A stretch of DNA of 43,672 nt from Chloroflexia bacterium (lineage in GTDB: Bacteria > Chloroflexota > Chloroflexia > DTKN01). Position 1 is the first letter of the stretch, and each line of letters opens with the position of its first letter. Positions 16,412 to 24,547 of the stretch are shown here, piece after piece. Made by a program: the position numbers and the translations under genes. The stretch spans positions 1-43,672 of the forward strand of contig JAFGKG010000003.1 in the NCBI GenBank assembly GCA_016928715.1. Direction: 5' to 3'. Below the pieces are notes generated by a model. The model was not told the origin of the DNA. It ran no database searches and worked only from the letters and a program-made list of their open reading frames with translations.

Positions 16412-17789
16412 CTTCCACTCCAGCCTGCTCAACCACCCGATTGGAACGACGCTCCAAAAGACCCTGCACGCAAGCCGAAAACTGGTGTCTTGAGAAGGGT
16501 TTCAACAAAAAGGCATCGATATGACGCTGGAAAGCGCGCTCCTCGTCTTCGGAATCGGTCGATACCAATAAAAGGGGACAATACTTCAAGACCGGCTCCT
16601 GACGAATGTCCTGACAGAGATCCCAAACCGGTATATCCCGCTGGACGGCATCCAGGATGATCAGATGAGGAACTTGTTCGCCCGAAAGCTCCAGCAATTG
16701 TCGACCGGAAGGATAGAGACGAACATCGTGTCCGGATTTCTCTAGGTAAAGTTGCAACAACTGCACCAAATCCGATTCACCACCGACGACGGCCACCTCA
16801 AAGATCGGGGGACGGCCCCGTCGTTCCTGCGGCTCCGCTACGATCTGCTTATCCTCCCGCTGGTCCACCGCGTAACTGCTACCGGGCAAGCCCTTGGCAT
16901 AGGTTTTCATCTCGGCCGCAGTACGGGAAAGATCATCGAGATCGGCAAAGGAACGGTTGCGGTTGGTCACCGTTCCGATTGAAATCGTCATGACAGGAAA
17001 GCGGTGGGGGACACCATAGCGGTCATAACCCCGTAGGTAACCCCGTTCGCGGTCTTGGGGATCATAGAGCTCTTGGATCTCGGCATCAAAGCGCTCGATT
17101 AAAAGTTCGCTGATCGCTTCTACCCGCTGCGGGACGGTAATGATGGCGAAATCGTCACCGCCGATATGCCCGATGAAATCCCCCTCCGTACCCTCCTGCT
17201 CCACCACGTCCTCGATCAAACGGGCCAGCAGTTGAATGGCCTGGTCCCCTCGGAAAAAGCCATAGGCATCGTTAAAAGCCTTAAAATTGTCCAGGTCGAC
17301 GTAGGCCAGGGCCATCGGCTCCGGGCGATGCAGGCGATGCTTGAGTTCCTCTTGCAGCAAGCGGTTACCAGCCAGCCCGGTCAGGGGGCTGCGCACGGGC
17401 ACCTCAGTGGCCCGACGCAACAGAGAACGCACCCGGGCCAGCAGTTCGTCCAGGTCGAAAGGCTTGGTCACATAGTCGTCGGCGCCGCTCTCAAAACCGG
17501 TGATCTTGTCCCGCACCGCCGAGCGCGAGGTCAGCATCAATATAGGCAAATGACTGGTGCGGGTGTCGTTGCGCAACTGCCGACAGACCTCGTAGCCGTC
17601 CATCTGGGGCATCATGACATCCACCAGCACCAGGTCGGGGACGACCTCCTGAGCCAGTACAACCGCGTCATTGCCGTTACTGGCGGTCAGAACGCGAAAT
17701 CCTGAGCGTTCCAAAAAGACCTTGAGCAATTGCAGGATACGAGGATCATCATCGGCGACGAGCAAGCTAGCATTCGTTTTATCCATCAA
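16389..17789 (-). CDS. Response regulator with REC, GGDEF-type and second degenerate REC domain
   Basis: This 466-aa protein is a putative c-di-GMP signalling regulator. REC1 (1-125) is complete: DDD near 13-15, phospho-Asp in LVLVDVMMPQMDGYE, and TKPF. The central GGDEF-type domain opens with SPLTGLAGNRLLQEEL and carries IGGDDFAII, so the signature is GGDDF, and no RxxD inhibitory site precedes it. A third domain (about 335-450) is receiver-like: it keeps LIILDAV and LLKPF but lacks the normal acidic pair. Activity as a diguanylate cyclase is uncertain. It is transcribed from its own promoter and overlaps the receiver gene downstream. Confidence 0.85.
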   Translation of the reverse strand: MMDKTNASLLVADDDPRILQLLKVFLERSGFRVLTASNGNDAVVLAQEVVPDLVLVDVMMPQMDGYEVCRQLRNDTRTSHLPILMLTSRSAVRDKITGFESGADDYVTKPFDLDELLARVRSLLRRATEVPVRSPLTGLAGNRLLQEELKHRLHRPEPMALAYVDLDNFKAFNDAYGFFRGDQAIQLLARLIEDVVEQEGTEGDFIGHIGGDDFAIITVPQRVEAISELLIERFDAEIQELYDPQDRERGYLRGYDRYGVPHRFPVMTISIGTVTNRNRSFADLDDLSRTAAEMKTYAKGLPGSSYAVDQREDKQIVAEPQERRGRPPIFEVAVVGGESDLVQLLQLYLEKSGHDVRLYPSGRQLLELSGEQVPHLIILDAVQRDIPVWDLCQDIRQEPVLKYCPLLLVSTDSEDEERAFQRHIDAFLLKPFSRHQFSACVQGLLERRSNRVVEQAGVEDEQGAGR

Positions 17790-17841
17790 TTCACCAACGG
17801 CTGGGTAACATTGATTACGGTGGCGCGGTCAGGCTACACGT

Positions 17842-17870
17842 ATTGTACTACATACAGGGCTGACGTGCAA
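17842..17870 (-). promoter_or_regulatory. Promoter for the REC-GGDEF-REC gene
   Basis: On the minus strand TTGCAC (17865-17870) and TACAAT (17842-17847) are separated by 17 nt, the same boxes and spacing as at fabF. It lies in the 96-bp gap after rsmG. Confidence 0.75.
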
Positions 17871-17885
17871 GCGTTTTGGCCAATC

Positions 17886-18638
17886 TCAACTCAGAGGCCG
17901 CCTGGCCGGCAGGCCCGGCCTACGGGGATAGCGTTCAGCAGTCGGGGCCACCTTTTCCACAAGCACTAGGTGCCGAGGAAAATCGAGCCCGGGCAGTTCG
18001 ACCGCGCGCAGAGTCCGCAGCCGGCCGCCCAGCAGTTGCAGGGCGGCTTCAGCCGCGGCCACCTCCTCCTCGACCCGCTGGCCCTTGTGAGCCACAAAGA
18101 GCCCGCCCACACGCAGCAGGGGCAGGGCGTACTCAAGCAGCACGGCCAGGTCGGCCACGGCCCGGGCCAGGGCCAGGTCATAGCGCTCCCGATGGACGGG
18201 GTCCCGTCCGGCCTCCTCGGCCCGGGCCTGCAGTACGGTCACCCCCCCCAAGCCCAGGTGCTGCACCAAGTGGCGCAGGAAATCCGCCTTTTTGCCGGTC
18301 GACTCGAGCAGCATCAATTGGATGGCGGGGAAAACAATCTTGAGCGGGAGCCCGGGAAACCCGGCACCGCTGCCAATATCCACTATCCGGGATGCGGAAG
18401 CAAGCTCCGTTGGGGGCAGGACCAGCACAGCGCTCAACGAGTCCAAAAAGTGCTGCACCTGTACCTCCTCCCAGCCCACAATACGGGTCAGATTGATCCG
18501 GCTGTTCCAGTCCAGCAGTTGCTCATAGTAGGAGCGAAACATGCCCAAATGCTTTTCGCCCAAGGACAGCCCCAGGCGGCCAGCCTCGCCGGCCAGCAGC
18601 GGGGGAGCAGAATTCTCCGGGGGTAAATGATCCACCAT
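17886..18638 (-). CDS. rsmG: 16S rRNA (guanine-527-N7) methyltransferase
   Basis: This 250-aa SAM-dependent enzyme (GidB) makes m7G527 in 16S rRNA. It shows the family start LGEKHLGMFRSYYEQLLDWNSRINLTRI, the SAM motif IVDIGSGAGFPGLPLKI, and ERYDLALARAVADLAVLLEY with VAHKGQR, all typical. The frame is open upstream to 18722, but ATG 18638 gives normal length and a 46-nt gap after the sensor gene. It probably belongs to the transcript that starts upstream of the GAF sensor. mnmG (gidA) is not adjacent. Confidence 0.92.
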   Translation of the reverse strand: MVDHLPPENSAPPLLAGEAGRLGLSLGEKHLGMFRSYYEQLLDWNSRINLTRIVGWEEVQVQHFLDSLSAVLVLPPTELASASRIVDIGSGAGFPGLPLKIVFPAIQLMLLESTGKKADFLRHLVQHLGLGGVTVLQARAEEAGRDPVHRERYDLALARAVADLAVLLEYALPLLRVGGLFVAHKGQRVEEEVAAAEAALQLLGGRLRTLRAVELPGLDFPRHLVLVEKVAPTAERYPRRPGLPARRPLS

Positions 18639-18684
18639 GCTCAAGCCCTTCCCAACATCGTGCCCGCATCCAAGCGTCCCATCG

Positions 18685-20277
18685 CTAGGACCCACCGACC
18701 TGTCCGCCCAGCAAACGGTCATTCTCCAGCGCTAGCGCCGCCAGCGCGGTCAGCCGCTGCAGCCGGGTCATCTCCTCCGACGTAAAGGCGCGGGGGGCCT
18801 CGTCGATCAGGCCAAGCACCCCCTGCACTTGATCCCCCCAGCGGATCGGCACGGCCAGGCAGGCCAGGCCCGCCCCCACCTCGGCAAAGTGGGCGGAACG
18901 GCCCTCCCAGGCGGCGTAATCCTCCAACGACAGGGCTTGTCCGCTCTCCAAGACCCGACCCGCCAGCCCCTCCCCCCGCTGGAGGACCGTCCCCAGGGGG
19001 ACCTGCTCCAGATTGTAGCGATAGGCCAGTTCCAGATCGTCTGTCTCGACCCGATAGAGGTAGAGGCCGCCGGCCAGGGCATCCAACAGACCGACCGCGC
19101 GGACCACAATGTCCGACAGCACCTCCGCCAAGCCCTGACGGGCCGCCAGGCTCTGCATAGTCTCCTGCAGGGTGGCCAGGGTTTCGGACTGCCGGCGGGC
19201 CTGCTCGTACAAGCGCGCATTCTCGATGGCATTGGCGGCAGAGGAAACCAGCGGCTCCAAAAGCTTGACCTCCTCGGGGCTGAAACGGTCGACCGCCGTA
19301 TCCACCACCTGCAGGACCCCGATGACCTCCTGCTGCCGGCCACGCAAGGGCGTGCTCAGAATCGAGTGTGTCTCCAAACCGGTGCGTTCGTCCAAGCCCT
19401 TGTAGTGCTGAGGATCGAGTTGTGCATCCGCCACCAGCAGATCCCGCCCCTGCTGGGCCACCTGACCGGCCAGTCCCTCCCCTGGGGCCAGCCGCCAGCC
19501 GCGGAAGGACTCGCTATTAGGGTCCGTGCTCTGCCAGCAGACCAGCTCGCCCGTTTCTGCATCTACCAGCCAGATGGTGCAGGCGGCCACGTCCAAAAAG
19601 CGGTGGATCTCGCGCATTACCGTCAGCAGCACCTCCTCCAGCGCCAGGGTCGAACCCAGGGCATGGCCGGCCCGGTAGAGCAGATCCAGCCGACTGTTGG
19701 CCCTGTGCCAGTCCGCCAGGGTCTGCTGCCAGAGGTAGGTCACCAGCCAGAGCAGCAGCGATACCCCCAACAGTACGGCCAGGCTGGGCAGAAAGGAGGC
19801 CAACTGGAAGGGCTGCTGCAGATAACGGCCCACTCCAACAGTGGCCAAAATACCCAAGAGGGCGATCAGCGGGCTCAAATAGGGGGCCACCAGGATGCTG
19901 GCCACGCTCATAGGCATGATAAACAGGACCACGCTGTAGCCCCCCAACACGTTTTCCTGGAAAGAACTGAACAGGGCCAGGCCGAACAACAGCAGCACAA
20001 ACAGCCAGGAGGCCCAACGTGAGGAATAGCGACCCAATGCGTAGAGCAAGAGACTGCCGAAAACTACGACCAGGCTTGTACCGACGAACAGCCACAGTTC
20101 CCGCTCGCCGCCCAGGGAGAAAAAGGCCCGCGCCAGCAGTAAGAGCAGCAGAGATCCTAACACAAAGGCCGTCATCGCCACCAGCAGGATGCGCAGCATG
20201 CGCCGGCGGCGCCGAGCGGTGCTGACATTCCAGGGAAGCGTAACTAATTTCCGCATGCGCTGCAAAAAATCGTTCAC
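18685..20277 (-). CDS. Membrane protein with two GAF domains, no output domain
   Basis: The 530-aa protein has about six hydrophobic helices between residues 27 and 185, and two GAF domains (about 205-355 and 370-520). GAF1 includes LGSTLALEEVLLTVMREI, WRLAPGEGLAGQVAQQG and LSTPLRGRQQEVIGVLQV. GAF2 includes VLQRGEGLAGRVLESG and VPIRWGDQVQGVLGLID. No histidine kinase, GGDEF or phosphatase domain follows, so it must sense and pass a signal through a partner; receivers are encoded downstream. Start is GTG 20277 with AGGAG 6 nt upstream. Its leader holds an inverted repeat. Confidence 0.8.
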   Translation of the reverse strand: MNDFLQRMRKLVTLPWNVSTARRRRRMLRILLVAMTAFVLGSLLLLLLARAFFSLGGERELWLFVGTSLVVVFGSLLLYALGRYSSRWASWLFVLLLFGLALFSSFQENVLGGYSVVLFIMPMSVASILVAPYLSPLIALLGILATVGVGRYLQQPFQLASFLPSLAVLLGVSLLLWLVTYLWQQTLADWHRANSRLDLLYRAGHALGSTLALEEVLLTVMREIHRFLDVAACTIWLVDAETGELVCWQSTDPNSESFRGWRLAPGEGLAGQVAQQGRDLLVADAQLDPQHYKGLDERTGLETHSILSTPLRGRQQEVIGVLQVVDTAVDRFSPEEVKLLEPLVSSAANAIENARLYEQARRQSETLATLQETMQSLAARQGLAEVLSDIVVRAVGLLDALAGGLYLYRVETDDLELAYRYNLEQVPLGTVLQRGEGLAGRVLESGQALSLEDYAAWEGRSAHFAEVGAGLACLAVPIRWGDQVQGVLGLIDEAPRAFTSEEMTRLQRLTALAALALENDRLLGGQVGGS

Positions 20278-20314
20278 CTGTAACTCCTAACCCGGGCGAG
20301 CCGGCCTGTAGGAA

Positions 20315-20400
20315 TTAAAAACCACAAGGCTTGTCCTGAGCCTGTCGAAGGGACACAAAGGGTGAAAGATTCGTGTCCTTTATATCCTTTGTGGTTAATT
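20315..20400. repeat. Intergenic inverted repeat of the AACCACAAGG type, with nested motif
   Basis: Outer arms TTAAAAACCACAAGG (20315-20329) and CCTTTGTGGTTAATT (20386-20400) match the outer arms of the repeat at 2632-2684. The interior holds GGACACAAAGGG and a CTTGTCCTGAGCCTGTCGAA-type segment, a motif seen widely as a dispersed intergenic repeat. It lies within the leader of the GAF sensor transcript. Confidence 0.7.
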
Positions 20401-20425
20401 CTGTCAAGTCACAAGAGTCCCCTAT

Positions 20426-20454
20426 ATTGTATCACGTAGGCCGCCTCAGAGCAA
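20426..20454 (-). promoter_or_regulatory. Promoter for the GAF sensor / rsmG transcript
   Basis: On the minus strand TTGCTC (20449-20454) and TACAAT (20426-20431) are 17 nt apart. The -35 box lies 4 bp from that of the divergent promoter at 20459. Confidence 0.6.
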
Positions 20455-20458
20455 GGCC

Positions 20459-20487
20459 TTGCCCTCCCCCCCAGCTTGCGGTATAAT
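20459..20487 (+). promoter_or_regulatory. Promoter for the YYY membrane protein gene
   Basis: TTGCCC (20459-20464), 17 nt, TATAAT (20482-20487), 88 nt before the start codon. Confidence 0.65.
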
Positions 20488-20575
20488 TGGGGGCACAATG
20501 TCCGACGAGTAAGCGGAACCGGCCGGAGCATCCGACCGGAGCCAGCGATATACGCGCCCAAAAGAGGTCACCCCA

Positions 20576-23119
20576 ATGATATCGCTCTTGCCCTGGTGGT
20601 TGCTCATCCAAGTCCTGGCCCTACTGGCCCTGCCCCTGACGGCCAAACTGCTGCGGCACCTGCCCGACCGGGGCTATCCACTGGCCAAGGTAGTGGGCGT
20701 ACTGCTGCCCTCCTTCCTGGCCTGGTTGCTGGGCATGTGGCAACTGGCCTCCTACGGCCGCGCCCTGTTGATCCTGACGGTGCTCATCGTGGCCGCCCTC
20801 TCGGCCGTCCTGCTCTGGAGGGACCGCGAACTGCTGCGCTTTCTGCGGGAGCGCTGGCGGCTGGTACTGACCTACGAACTCCTCTTTGCCCTGGCCCTGC
20901 TCTTTGGGGCGATCTGCCGCATCCACTTTGATCCGGGCTGGGGCGGCGTCTCGATCAGCCACACCGAGCAGCCCATGGATTTCGCCTTTCTCAACGGCAT
21001 CATACAGAGCCGCAGCCTGCCCCCACAGGACCCCTGGCTGGCCGGCTACAGCATCAACTATTACTACCTGGGCTACTTTCAGGCCGCCTCCCTGACCCTG
21101 CTCTCGGGCATCCCGGCCGCGATCACCTTCAACCTCAACCTGGCCCTGCTTCTGGCCCTGGGCGTGACCGGTGCCTTTAGCCTGGCCTACAACCTGGCCA
21201 TGGCCGACAAAACCGCCTCTCGGCTGTGGGCGGCCGCCGCCGGGGCTCTGGCCATACTGTTTGTCGTCTTGGCCGGCAACCAGAGCGGCGCCCTGCAGGT
21301 GATTGCTGGGAGCAGCCAAATCGTAGCCCTGGACGCCGGCGAGTTGGCCACCGTGCTGAGGGCCCGCCTGTCCGGAGAGCGGGGTCCCATCCCTCTGGGC
21401 CACACCGTCTATACGAGCGGCTACTTTGGCGGCCAATTCGAGGCCATCACCCCCAGCCCCGGCCACCAGATCGAGGACTTTGATTGGTGGATGCCCTCGC
21501 GCGTGCTCTGGGACGAGCGCCCCTCGCTGAACGCCATCCACCGCATCCTCAAATCGGGCCAGGCCGGCGCGGCCCTGCTGCGCTGGCGCGCCTTGGTCAG
21601 CCCCGACGAGATAGAACGCTCCTACGCCATCACCGAATTCCCCTTTTTCAGCTTTTACCTGGCCGACATGCACCCCCACGTCATGTCCATCCCCCTGACC
21701 CTGCTGGCCATGGCCCTGGCCTTGAACGTGCTGCTGGCCCCCGAGCGGGGCCGGGCGGCGCTGGGGGAGGACCGCTGGAGCTGGTTCTTTATGTCCCTGC
21801 ACGCAGTCGTTCTGGGTGGGCTGTACATGCTCAACAGTTGGGACCTGCCGACCTACCTGCTGCTCTACGGAGCGGCCTGGGTCTGGCGCTGGCGGCAGGG
21901 AGTCGAGGAACGCTGGAGCAGGATGGACAGCAAGGCCGTGGCCCGCGATTTGGCGCTGCTCGTCGGCATGTGCCTGCTGCTCTACCTGCCCTTCTTTTTG
22001 ACCTTTCACTCCCTGGTGGGCGGCAAGGCCGTGCCGGCCGAACTCCTCGATGTCCCGGTCCTGGGCACCATAGCTCGGCTGCCCATCCTGGGCAAACTGC
22101 TGCAGACCCTGGGGCCGGTGCTCTGGGACAAGACCTCCCTGCACACCCTGTTCATTATCTTTGGTCTGCCACTCTACCCGGCGCTGAGCTGGCTGATCAC
22201 CCGGCGGGTGCAACAGGCGGGCAAGCTGACCCTGTACGGCGCGGCCAGCCTGGCCATCTGCCTACTGTTGGCCGTGCTGCTGCACTTTCCCTATCTGCTG
22301 CTGCTGATCCCGCTCTGGCTGGCCTGGGAGCAATTGGGGTCGAGCCGACCCAACGAGGCCATGGCCCTGCTGCTGTTGATGCTCGTGCTGCTGCTGCTGG
22401 TGGGCTGCGAGTTGGTCTACCTGCGCGACATTTTCGAGAGCCGCATGAACACCATTTTCAAGTTCTACTACCAGGCCTGGATCATGTTGGGCATCGTGGG
22501 GGCCTGGGCCTGCACCCGCATCCTGCAGCAGGCCCTGTCCGGCCGGACGCGCTGGCGCCTGCTCTGGCTGGCCTGGGCCGTGCCCCTGCTGCTGCTGGTG
22601 GTGGGGTCGTTGTGCTATCCCTGGCTGTCCCTGGGACAATCCCTGGGCGAGGAGCGGCCCTGGACCCTGGACGGGCTGCTCATGATGCAGCAGAGCCATG
22701 CCCCCGACTATGAGGGCGTGCAGTGGCTGCTGGAGAACACGCCTCCCGACGCCGTCGTGCTCGAGATCGTCGGGCCGGAGTGGGGCTACTACAGCCGCAT
22801 CTCGGCGGCCACCGGCCGGCCCACCCTGCTGGGCTGGGACGGTCACGAACTGCAGTGGCGCGGAGGACAGCCGGAGGCCCTGGCCCAGATCGGCATCCGC
22901 CGGGACGTCGTCCAGCGCATCTACCAGACCACCGACCTGGCCGAGGCCCGCCGGCTGCTGCAAGAGTACGAGGTCGATTACGTCTTTGTGGGCACAATAG
23001 AGCACAACTTTTACAACAACCCCGACAATGCTCCACCCGAGGCCCGCACCAAGTTCGCCCAACTGGGCCAGGCGGTACTGGATGCCCCCGGGGTGCAGAT
23101 TTACCGAATCGGGCGATAA
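20576..23119 (+). CDS. Large membrane protein, DUF2298 / Chlor_Arch_YYY family
   Basis: The 847-aa protein has about 14-16 membrane helices alternating with loops. The family motif is seen as INYYYLGYFQAASL near residue 160, preceded by MDFAFLNGIIQSRSLPPQDPW. This is the arrangement of the DUF2298 (YYY) proteins of Chloroflexi and some archaea, which resemble GT-C glycosyltransferases. The C-terminal soluble part (about 705-845) has WLLENTPPDAVVLEIVG and YVFVGTIEHN. A role in lipid-linked sugar transfer to the envelope is a family-level guess. AGAGGT precedes ATG 20576. Confidence 0.85.
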   Translation: MISLLPWWLLIQVLALLALPLTAKLLRHLPDRGYPLAKVVGVLLPSFLAWLLGMWQLASYGRALLILTVLIVAALSAVLLWRDRELLRFLRERWRLVLTYELLFALALLFGAICRIHFDPGWGGVSISHTEQPMDFAFLNGIIQSRSLPPQDPWLAGYSINYYYLGYFQAASLTLLSGIPAAITFNLNLALLLALGVTGAFSLAYNLAMADKTASRLWAAAAGALAILFVVLAGNQSGALQVIAGSSQIVALDAGELATVLRARLSGERGPIPLGHTVYTSGYFGGQFEAITPSPGHQIEDFDWWMPSRVLWDERPSLNAIHRILKSGQAGAALLRWRALVSPDEIERSYAITEFPFFSFYLADMHPHVMSIPLTLLAMALALNVLLAPERGRAALGEDRWSWFFMSLHAVVLGGLYMLNSWDLPTYLLLYGAAWVWRWRQGVEERWSRMDSKAVARDLALLVGMCLLLYLPFFLTFHSLVGGKAVPAELLDVPVLGTIARLPILGKLLQTLGPVLWDKTSLHTLFIIFGLPLYPALSWLITRRVQQAGKLTLYGAASLAICLLLAVLLHFPYLLLLIPLWLAWEQLGSSRPNEAMALLLLMLVLLLLVGCELVYLRDIFESRMNTIFKFYYQAWIMLGIVGAWACTRILQQALSGRTRWRLLWLAWAVPLLLLVVGSLCYPWLSLGQSLGEERPWTLDGLLMMQQSHAPDYEGVQWLLENTPPDAVVLEIVGPEWGYYSRISAATGRPTLLGWDGHELQWRGGQPEALAQIGIRRDVVQRIYQTTDLAEARRLLQEYEVDYVFVGTIEHNFYNNPDNAPPEARTKFAQLGQAVLDAPGVQIYRIGR

Positions 23120-23241
23120 AAGGTGCGCGGACGCACGCCGTGTTTTTGGGCGAGGCATTTCTGCCGGTCATCACCCAGTCGGAAGCAAAACAGGGCGGAC
23201 AGGTTCAGCAGCAGACCTTTCGGGCGATAAATGCCTCGCTC
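23109..23241. repeat. Repeat-derived stretch: direct repeat plus long inverted repeat
   Basis: TCGGGCGATAAA occurs at 23109-23120 and again at 23220-23231; the first copy contains the stop codon of the YYY gene. GGGCGAGGCATTT (23148-23160) and AAATGCCTCGCTC (23229-23241) form an inverted repeat (12 of 13 pair) around a 68-nt centre. A small hairpin GTGCG/CGCAC lies at 23123-23136. It occupies the gap before the protease gene. Confidence 0.6.
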
Positions 23242-23289
23242 CTACAAATACATCTACACAATGGACCGCTAGTGTCCAGGAGGAATCGT

Positions 23290-24408
23290 TTGTCCACAAC
23301 CACACCCAGAAACGAACTCCCCGCGGCCCTGCAGCGGGCCGTCAGTGACGTCTTTGGCCTGGAAAGCTTTCTCATCGATGCCCACCAGGAGGGCGTCGTG
23401 CACATGTTCGGCCACCTGCTGGTCGACGCGGACGAGGCCTACGAGGTGATCTCGCACCGCCTAGAGATGCTGGACTATGTGGCGCTCTTTCGCGAGCAGG
23501 ACGATCGCCAGATCATTATCGCTACACCCGGCCGCATCCCCCAGGAGAAACCGCGGGTGTGGCTGGCGGGGGTGCTCTTTGTGCTGACCATACTGGCCAC
23601 CCTCTATACCGGCGTCACCTGGGCCTGGGATCCAACTCGAACGCTCTGGCAGAACGTGCTGGCCGGCCTGCCCTTTTCGCTCGGCCTGATGGCCATCCTG
23701 CTGGCCCACGAGATGGGCCACTATATCGCTGGCCGGCGCCTGGGCGTGCCCATCACCCTGCCCTATTTTATCCCGCTGCCCTTTCTCAACCCCATCCTGG
23801 GCACCATGGGCGCCTTTATCCAAATGAAAGCGCCGCCCCAGAATCGGCGGCACCTGCTGGCCGTGGGCGTGGCCGGCCCCCTGGCCGGCCTGGTGGTCGC
23901 CCTGCCGCTGCTGGTACTGGGACTGTCGCTATCGCAGGTGGAAGCGCTACCCACGGTCATTCCGGAGGGACAGGTCCTCTTTATGGAGGGCAACTCGCTG
24001 CTGTACCTGCTGGTCAAACTGGCCATATTTGGCCAGATCCTGCCCAGCAACGGCCTGGACGTGACCATCCATCCCCTGGCCATGGCCGCCTGGGCCGGCA
24101 TTCTGGTCACCGGCATGAACCTGGTCCCGGCCGGCACCCTGGACGGCGGCCATGTGGCTTATGCCCTGTTGGGCAAAAAGGCCTCCTACCTGACCTGGGC
24201 TATGGTCGGCCTGGTCGGCCTGTTGGGATTCATCTGGCCGGGCTGGTTCCTCTGGGCACTGCTCATCGCGCTGCTGGGCCGGCGCCACGCCATCCCCCTG
24301 GACGACGTTACCCGGCTCAAACCGTCCCAAATCGCCCTGGGTATCTTTGTGCTGATAGTCTTTGTGCTCACCTTTATCCCCGAGCCCTTTCGACTCCTGC
24401 AACCCTAA
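23290..24408 (+). CDS. Site-2 protease family (M50) intramembrane metalloprotease
   Basis: The 372-aa protein is a predicted zinc protease cutting within membranes. A soluble N-terminal domain (1-90) precedes about seven helices. HEMGH lies at residues 140-144 with catalytic Glu141, followed by ITLPYFIPLPFLNPILGTMG. The third ligand region NLVPAGTLDGGHVAYAL contains an Asp near 285. The layout resembles the EGY1-like / S2P group rather than RseP, since no PDZ domain is seen. TTG 23290 was chosen because AGGAGG (23278-23283) is 6 nt upstream; the longer frame runs through the YYY gene. Substrates may be anti-sigma factors or transporters; none is evident nearby. Confidence 0.88.
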   Translation: MSTTTPRNELPAALQRAVSDVFGLESFLIDAHQEGVVHMFGHLLVDADEAYEVISHRLEMLDYVALFREQDDRQIIIATPGRIPQEKPRVWLAGVLFVLTILATLYTGVTWAWDPTRTLWQNVLAGLPFSLGLMAILLAHEMGHYIAGRRLGVPITLPYFIPLPFLNPILGTMGAFIQMKAPPQNRRHLLAVGVAGPLAGLVVALPLLVLGLSLSQVEALPTVIPEGQVLFMEGNSLLYLLVKLAIFGQILPSNGLDVTIHPLAMAAWAGILVTGMNLVPAGTLDGGHVAYALLGKKASYLTWAMVGLVGLLGFIWPGWFLWALLIALLGRRHAIPLDDVTRLKPSQIALGIFVLIVFVLTFIPEPFRLLQP

Positions 24409-24491
24409 TCGAACCGGGGCAAAAACAAACCCGGCCAAGCGGCGGCCCGAATGCCGGCCCCATGGTCAGGGACTTGCGGTTAGGGCCGACG

Positions 24492-24520
24492 TTGACAGCC
24501 CTGCCCCTCTATGTTATGAT
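24492..24520 (+). promoter_or_regulatory. Near-consensus promoter for the PIN-TRAM gene
   Basis: Perfect TTGACA (24492-24497), 17 nt, TATGAT (24515-24520), 27 nt before ATG 24548. This is the closest match to consensus in the window. It probably drives the PIN-TRAM gene, ispD and ispF. Confidence 0.8.
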
Positions 24521-24547
24521 GCGGTCAGAAACGAGAGGGTAACGATC

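Noticed and set aside
20621..22213. 530-codon minus-strand open frame opposite the YYY protein
   Set aside because: It is full of Gln/Gly/His runs caused by the reverse complement of Leu/Ala codons, and no ribosome-binding site or motif supports it.
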